Source: JBEIUO01 sp964549785 (GTDB lineage: Bacteria; Planctomycetota; Phycisphaerae; Phycisphaerales; UBA1924). Taken from it: a DNA stretch of 10,917 bases. The notes beneath the pieces were generated by a model. The model saw only the letters and a program-made list of their open reading frames with translations. It ran no database searches and was not told where the DNA came from. Within the stretch, counting starts at the first letter, position 1. Each line of letters starts with the position of its first letter. Below are positions 6,946-10,917 of this stretch, one piece after another. The stretch is from NCBI GenBank assembly GCA_964549785.1, contig CAZJXA010000104.1:1-10917 (forward strand), read 5' to 3'. The translations under genes and the position numbers were made by a program.

Positions 6946-8364
6946 TGAGGTGATTTCGCCCTGGTCCCATGCGTTAAAGAACACTGTAATGTCGTCCGAA
7001 TCGGCATCACCGTCAGCATCGATGTCCGAGGGGCAAACGGCCGCGGCCATCAGTGCCGCGAGTTCCCGGGCCGCCAGAGCGTCGAACCCGGCTGCACGGA
7101 GATGACTGCTATCGGTTGGGCTTTGGTACCAGGCGTTAGCCGCCATCTCGGTTGCGCTCGTCAGTGCATCGAAACGTGCGGTGGCTGTGCGGGGGTTTGT
7201 CAATGCCAGCGTCTCGGCGGCGGCCCGATACGTCAGCAGGACGGCGTCATCCGGAGTCGCTATCGGGTGCGAGACCGTGAAAACGAAGAAGAGTTCGCCG
7301 GTGTCCCACCCATTCAGCGTCCAAATTTCCTGAATTCGGTCGATAATCGCTTGGCAGTTGTCGCCGAAGGCCTGCGCACTATTACCGGGGAGGTACCCGT
7401 TATTGACGGAGGGCTGTTGCTCGTTGCGATCGTTGAGTCCGGCGTTGACCCGGACCAGCACCCGCTTGACGCCGCTCTGAAGAAGGCGCACCTCGTAGAA
7501 AAACGTCGTCAGCGTCAAGTCGGGCGCCGCGATCAGGGCTGAAGCCATGTCGTACACAGAACCCCCGCCCATGCCGAAGAGCGAGTGGTACGCCGCGCCC
7601 TGAGTCTTATCAGTGTTCTCGCATCGGACGTAGTACGCAAGGAACGGCCCGACGATGGAGTCCTGTCCCGCCCGCGCCAGACGAAACCCGAGCGGGAACG
7701 GTCGAGACGCGGCAGGGAGGTCCAGTGTTGTGCGGGCGAGGCCCCACTGGCCGTCAACACCCGTTCTCGTGGATACCGCGTCATCCCACACGAGGTTCGC
7801 GTACGGCGGCGCGTCCATCCGGACAGCCGGGCGGAAAGACCCGACGCCCGACCCCTCAAACTGCCCGAATACGGTGTGAAATCGCAGGTTCCCGGCAATG
7901 TTCAGCGCATGAGACGCCGACAGGATGAGCCCGGTCGTGTAATGACCGCTTACGGTCCTCCCAGCCGGGGCATAAAGATAGTAGTTTGGATGGATGTTTG
8001 TCCCGCTCAGAAACCCGTTTAACGGCTCGGGCGCACCGCTGTACTGAAACTGCCCTCCGCTCGCGGTAGCCCACGTTGAGGCCAGATACCCGACACCTAC
8101 GGAATTTCCGTTGCCCTCACCCATCGAATGGAGGCCCGTTGCGTACAGCCCGAAACTGTCCGCAAGAGCCCTGCCCCAGCCCCGGTCCCATCCCTCTCCC
8201 CCGAAGTTCTGGTTGCTGTCCCCGATCCCAACAACGTCTACCCGGGAATCGCTCGCGGCCTGCCAGAACTCCCGTAGTGCTGGCCCTCCGGTTACGGGCG
8301 GAAGGGACTGGGCGAACGCGGAACTCACAAAGCACACTACCGGCAATGTCCATACACGATTCAT
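6871..8364 (-). CDS. Secreted SGNH/GDSL-hydrolase-like protein with GC-type dockerin-like tail
   Basis: The 497-aa product has a signal peptide (residues 1-18, cleavage after AFA). The SGNH blocks are visible: block I GIGDSNQ with the candidate nucleophile Ser50, a block III-like NAGLND with Asn311, and block V DSSH with Asp418 and His421 as the rest of the triad. This predicts an extracellular esterase or deacetylase-type enzyme; the substrate is unknown. About 260 residues separate block I from block III, far more than in compact family members, implying a large inserted domain at about 70-285. The tail (446-497) holds two Asp-rich calcium-loop repeats, each with SDDI followed by a VFF.AWD core, and ends DSGC; this matches the GC-type dockerin class of planctomycetes. 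The start is supported by AAGGAG eight bases upstream. The gene follows the 788-aa gene by 49 bases and is closed by the terminator at 6803-6833. Confidence 0.85.
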   Translation of the reverse strand: MNRVWTLPVVCFVSSAFAQSLPPVTGGPALREFWQAASDSRVDVVGIGDSNQNFGGEGWDRGWGRALADSFGLYATGLHSMGEGNGNSVGVGYLASTWATASGGQFQYSGAPEPLNGFLSGTNIHPNYYLYAPAGRTVSGHYTTGLILSASHALNIAGNLRFHTVFGQFEGSGVGSFRPAVRMDAPPYANLVWDDAVSTRTGVDGQWGLARTTLDLPAASRPFPLGFRLARAGQDSIVGPFLAYYVRCENTDKTQGAAYHSLFGMGGGSVYDMASALIAAPDLTLTTFFYEVRLLQSGVKRVLVRVNAGLNDRNEQQPSVNNGYLPGNSAQAFGDNCQAIIDRIQEIWTLNGWDTGELFFVFTVSHPIATPDDAVLLTYRAAAETLALTNPRTATARFDALTSATEMAANAWYQSPTDSSHLRAAGFDALAARELAALMAAAVCPSDIDADGDADSDDITVFFNAWDQGEITSDFDGDGDTDSDDIVVFFGAWDSGC

Positions 8365-8372
8365 GTCCTGCG

Positions 8373-8378
8373 CTCCTT
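8373..8378 (-). promoter_or_regulatory. Shine-Dalgarno AAGGAG of the SGNH-like gene
   Basis: On the minus strand AAGGAG lies eight bases before the ATG at 8362-8364. It is the best ribosome site in the window and fixes this start. Its place inside the 49-base gap after the upstream gene's stop supports translation from a shared transcript. Confidence 0.75.
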
Positions 8379-8413
8379 GGCCGATGAGGTCGGCTGAAAA
8401 TGTTTACTCCGAC

Positions 8414-8488
8414 TCAGCAGCCGCTGTCCCAGGCTCCGAAGAAGACCACGATGTCGTCGGAATCGGTATCGCCGTCGCCATCGACGTC
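8414..8488 (-). repeat. Copy 2 of the 75-base near-identical direct repeat coding the dockerin-like tail
   Basis: This is the partner of 6871-6945, in the same orientation and at the same place in its gene (stop codon plus 24 codons). Beyond it, the upstream dockerin repeats of the two genes still share short words but are clearly more diverged at DNA level. Confidence 0.85.
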
Positions 8489-10780
8489 ACCGCCGATGTT
8501 GCCCTGATCCCACGCCGCGAAGAAGGTCACGATGTCGTCGCTGTCGGTGTCGCCGTCACAGTCGGTGTCGCCGAGGCAGTTGCCGCAGGGTTCGCCCGGC
8601 GTGAGAAGCCCTGCCGCGAGGATGGAGTTGGGTGTGCCGGGCTTGAAGAGGCCGAGGGTTGCATTGCCTGCGACCGGAGCGATGTTGGCATCGAAGCGGA
8701 AGTTGTACATGGTGCCCCAGCGGAGCGCATTGGCGTTGTTGCCTGCGGGCGGGGCGTAGGCCTGCGGGCACGTCCAAGTGACTGCGCCGTTGGAGGCGAC
8801 GCCGGGCCAGTTGTTGGGGTTGGCGGCACTGTTGGGGTAGGGCTCGCCGGAGTGGGCGAAGACGCCGGTGAAGCCGATGTTGGTTATCACGACGCCGGGT
8901 GCGGTGGGAACGGTGAAGCTGCCGCCGGCGCGGTCGGCGTTGAGGTTCTGGACGGCGTACTCATAGTGCCAAGTACCGTTGCCGTTGTTGGTGGCCTTCG
9001 CGGCAACCCAGAAGCGGGAGACGATGCCTGCACCACCCAAGGAGTAGTCGATGTAATCGGCCGGGACCAAGAGGACCGAGGGGTCGTTGTCTTGCCATGC
9101 TTGGATGCCGGGCACCATCTGGAAGATGGGGCCGTTGAGGGAGGGGGTAGAAGTGATGCTGGGGATGAGGATCCGCTGGTAGCTGGCGTTGTTGAGGCCA
9201 TTGACGGCCGGTGCGCCGCCGGCGCTCCAGCGGGCATCGTCGGCGGTGACGTAGTGACATTCACCGAAGTAGAGGGCGCCAGCGTTGGCGACTGGGTCGA
9301 TGTCGGTGGTCTTGACTTGGAGGCGGACGCCGATTGCGGTTGACATATCGCCCCGGGTGAAGGGCCAGACGTAGGCACCGGTGGTGGGATTCACTTGCGA
9401 GCGCGGTCCCAAGCCGCTTTGCGAACCGTTGAGGCCGGCGCCATAGGCATCGGAGCAGTTGACGCCGAGTTGTTGGCCGCCCAAGGGGGGAGAGATGCAG
9501 GTGCCGCAGGTGGCGCTATTGGTTGAGGAAAAACCGTGCTTGAGCCAGGACTGCCCGATCTGCTCGAAGCGGCCGTGTTTAAGGCGGTAGAAGTTTTGTG
9601 CGATGACGGGGTGCTGGGTGCCGCTGGCGATCCACTGGACGGGCAGATCGCCCCGGTTGCAGGCATCGGTGCCGATGGCGTAGGCGGTGATGTTGCCGAC
9701 AGAGCCGTAGTAGCCGACGTCGGTCAGGCGGGCGACGAAGACATCGGGCCCGGAGACGGGGCAGCCGTTCACCAAGAGTGAGGTGGTGGCGTTGGAACTG
9801 CGGAACTGGGCATCGGCGATGGTGAAGATGAGGGCGCGGGTGCCACTGGAGACAGAGGTGGGGACGGTGACGCGGTAACTAAAGATCGAGTCGTTGGCGA
9901 CGACATCGCCGTTGGTGCCGTTGTTGTAGAGGGTTTGGGTTGCGCTGCCCGCGATGGAGGAAAGGTTGGCGGTGACGGTGAGGCCGGTGCTGGCGGGGTT
10001 GAAGCCGGGCGCGACGTTGACAGTGAGGAGCGTTTCGCCACCGGCACCGCAGGCGTAGACGGAAGATGGGTTGGCGGAAGCGGACCCGCTGGGGGGGATT
10101 GAACCGTTGGAGCAGGTGAAGGTGAGTTTGGTACCTGTCGCCAGAACGCCAGCGTTGCAGGTGTATTGCGTGGCGGGGACGACCGTGTGCTGGGCACCCA
10201 CTGTGGCGCCGATACCGGCCTGATCAACGGTGCCATAGATCACTTCAAAGTGGGTATTGGCTTCGAAGAGGCGGAGTTCGAAATCGGCGGTGCCGCCGCC
10301 GGAGTAGTAGACGGTTCGCCACTCGATGTTGAAGATGCGATTGGGGGCGACGCCGGAGACGGAGGTAAAGATGCCCCGGCCGGTGCCGTCGGTGCGGAGG
10401 TCGTCCCAGTGGGGGACGAGGGCCACGCCGAGCGAGGCTTGGGGGAGGCAGTTGTTGGAGTAGGCACCGTCGTTGGTGGTGAACTGGGCGTTCCCGTTGC
10501 TGCTCAGGTTGATGGTGTTGTAGTTGACGCCGTACATCGCCACAGGGAAAGGGATAGCCACGGTCGTCATGCAGTCGTCGCAGTGGTTACCGATATCGAC
10601 CGTTCCGGGCACAATGGATGCGCCGGCACTGGAGGTGACGGTGAAGCCAGAGCACTGGGCATGGGCTTGCGTGGGGAGTGCTGCCGCGGCGGCGAGGAGG
10701 ACCAGACCGCTCGCGCCGAACGCTTTGGCGAGGGCCCGCCCGAGGCACGCAAGAGAGTAACGACTGGTGTGGTGCTTCAT
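8414..10780 (-). CDS. Large secreted protein with GC-type dockerin-like tail, body of unknown function
   Basis: The 788-aa product has a signal peptide with a basic start (KHHTSRYS), a hydrophobic core and AHA before the cleavage site at about residue 41. Residues about 42-225 form a beta-rich domain with four or more Cys, containing IPFPVAMYGVNYNTINLSSNG and ALVPHWDDLRTDGTGRGIF; this pattern resembles nidogen-like or lectin-type extracellular modules. About 235-340 is Ig-like (SANPSSVYACGAGG to SLLVNGC). Residues about 350-720 hold a body with QWIASGTQHPVIAQNFYRLK and FEQIGQSWLKHGF, a type I recall from other planctomycete proteins but cannot name. The tail (737-788) has two Asp-rich repeats ending DSGC. 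The ATG at 10778-10780 is preferred over one 20 codons upstream because it starts the signal peptide directly and has AAGG six bases before it. It is the first gene of a likely two-gene unit with the SGNH-like gene. No enzyme motif was found. Confidence 0.85.
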   Translation of the reverse strand: MKHHTSRYSLACLGRALAKAFGASGLVLLAAAAALPTQAHAQCSGFTVTSSAGASIVPGTVDIGNHCDDCMTTVAIPFPVAMYGVNYNTINLSSNGNAQFTTNDGAYSNNCLPQASLGVALVPHWDDLRTDGTGRGIFTSVSGVAPNRIFNIEWRTVYYSGGGTADFELRLFEANTHFEVIYGTVDQAGIGATVGAQHTVVPATQYTCNAGVLATGTKLTFTCSNGSIPPSGSASANPSSVYACGAGGETLLTVNVAPGFNPASTGLTVTANLSSIAGSATQTLYNNGTNGDVVANDSIFSYRVTVPTSVSSGTRALIFTIADAQFRSSNATTSLLVNGCPVSGPDVFVARLTDVGYYGSVGNITAYAIGTDACNRGDLPVQWIASGTQHPVIAQNFYRLKHGRFEQIGQSWLKHGFSSTNSATCGTCISPPLGGQQLGVNCSDAYGAGLNGSQSGLGPRSQVNPTTGAYVWPFTRGDMSTAIGVRLQVKTTDIDPVANAGALYFGECHYVTADDARWSAGGAPAVNGLNNASYQRILIPSITSTPSLNGPIFQMVPGIQAWQDNDPSVLLVPADYIDYSLGGAGIVSRFWVAAKATNNGNGTWHYEYAVQNLNADRAGGSFTVPTAPGVVITNIGFTGVFAHSGEPYPNSAANPNNWPGVASNGAVTWTCPQAYAPPAGNNANALRWGTMYNFRFDANIAPVAGNATLGLFKPGTPNSILAAGLLTPGEPCGNCLGDTDCDGDTDSDDIVTFFAAWDQGNIGGDVDGDGDTDSDDIVVFFGAWDSGC

Positions 10781-10917
10781 GAATCGCCTTGGGTTGACAA
10801 TGGGCTCGGCCTTGAGAGTTCGAGGCTGGTGGGGCAGCATACCAGAAAGCTCAGGGCATGGGAAGCAAAAAGACGGAGTCTGGAAGAACGCGGGCGGGGG
10901 CGGGACTTCTCGGGGGT
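10781..10917. other. Upstream region of the 788-aa gene
   Basis: This should hold the promoter of the right-hand two-gene unit. No convincing -35/-10 pair at normal spacing was found on the minus strand. A + strand frame from ATG 10858 stays open to the window edge (20 codons, MGSKKTESGRT...), but it is too short to call a gene. Confidence 0.35.

Noticed and set aside
8111..9343. Plus-strand 410-codon open frame across the dockerin tails
   Set aside because: It is Gly/Val/Ala-rich and reads antisense through two genes with signal peptides, dockerin repeats and ribosome sites.
10858..10917. Start of a plus-strand gene running off the right edge
   Set aside because: Only 20 codons are visible, with no Shine-Dalgarno and no recognisable motif.

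Overview
The window looks like chromosomal DNA of a planctomycete, most likely of the Phycisphaerae. Three signs point there. Two adjacent secreted proteins end in the Asp-rich 'GC-type' dockerin-like tail ending in Gly-Cys. A third exported protein carries the planctomycete N-terminal motif FEALEARRLMAAD. Most genes are GC-rich and several lack a clear Shine-Dalgarno site. This is inference from motifs; no rRNA or other phylogenetic marker is present.

Layout. (1) 2-292 (+): the C-terminal end of a protein, probably a winged-helix-like DNA-binding domain. (2) 355-1845 (+): an exported fusion of cytochrome c and a PQQ-type sugar/sorbosone dehydrogenase. (3) 1917-3251 (+): NuoH, the membrane H subunit of respiratory complex I, away from any other nuo gene in this window and with a C-terminal extension. 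(4) 3281-3622 (-): a small two-helix membrane protein, convergent with nuoH. (5) 3720-5393 (+): a surface or secreted protein with a CARDB-like domain and a beta-rich body, followed after 23 bases by (6) 5417-6187 (+): subunit A of a 3-oxoacid CoA-transferase, with no subunit B visible. (7) 6235-6723 (-): NrdR, the ribonucleotide reductase repressor, starting with GTG. (8) 6871-8364 (-) and (9) 8414-10780 (-): two genes for secreted proteins, apparently one transcription unit, transcribed from right to left and closed by a strong intrinsic terminator at 6803-6833. The first gene of the unit (788 aa) is a large Cys-containing extracellular protein. The second (497 aa) is an SGNH-hydrolase-like enzyme. 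Both end in the same two-repeat dockerin-like tail.

Working together. Most of the window is ordinary mixed chromosome: respiration (nuoH, cytochrome c/dehydrogenase), ketone-body or acyl-CoA metabolism (scoA) and nucleotide control (nrdR) lie side by side without forming one pathway. The part most worth a second look is the right-hand pair. The two proteins differ in body but have near-identical C-terminal tails, encoded by a 75-base direct repeat with three mismatches, which suggests a shared surface attachment or sorting route. No rRNA, tRNA, CRISPR array, transposase or integrase was seen. No gene-free stretch exceeds 300 bases; the longest, 6724-6870, contains the terminator.
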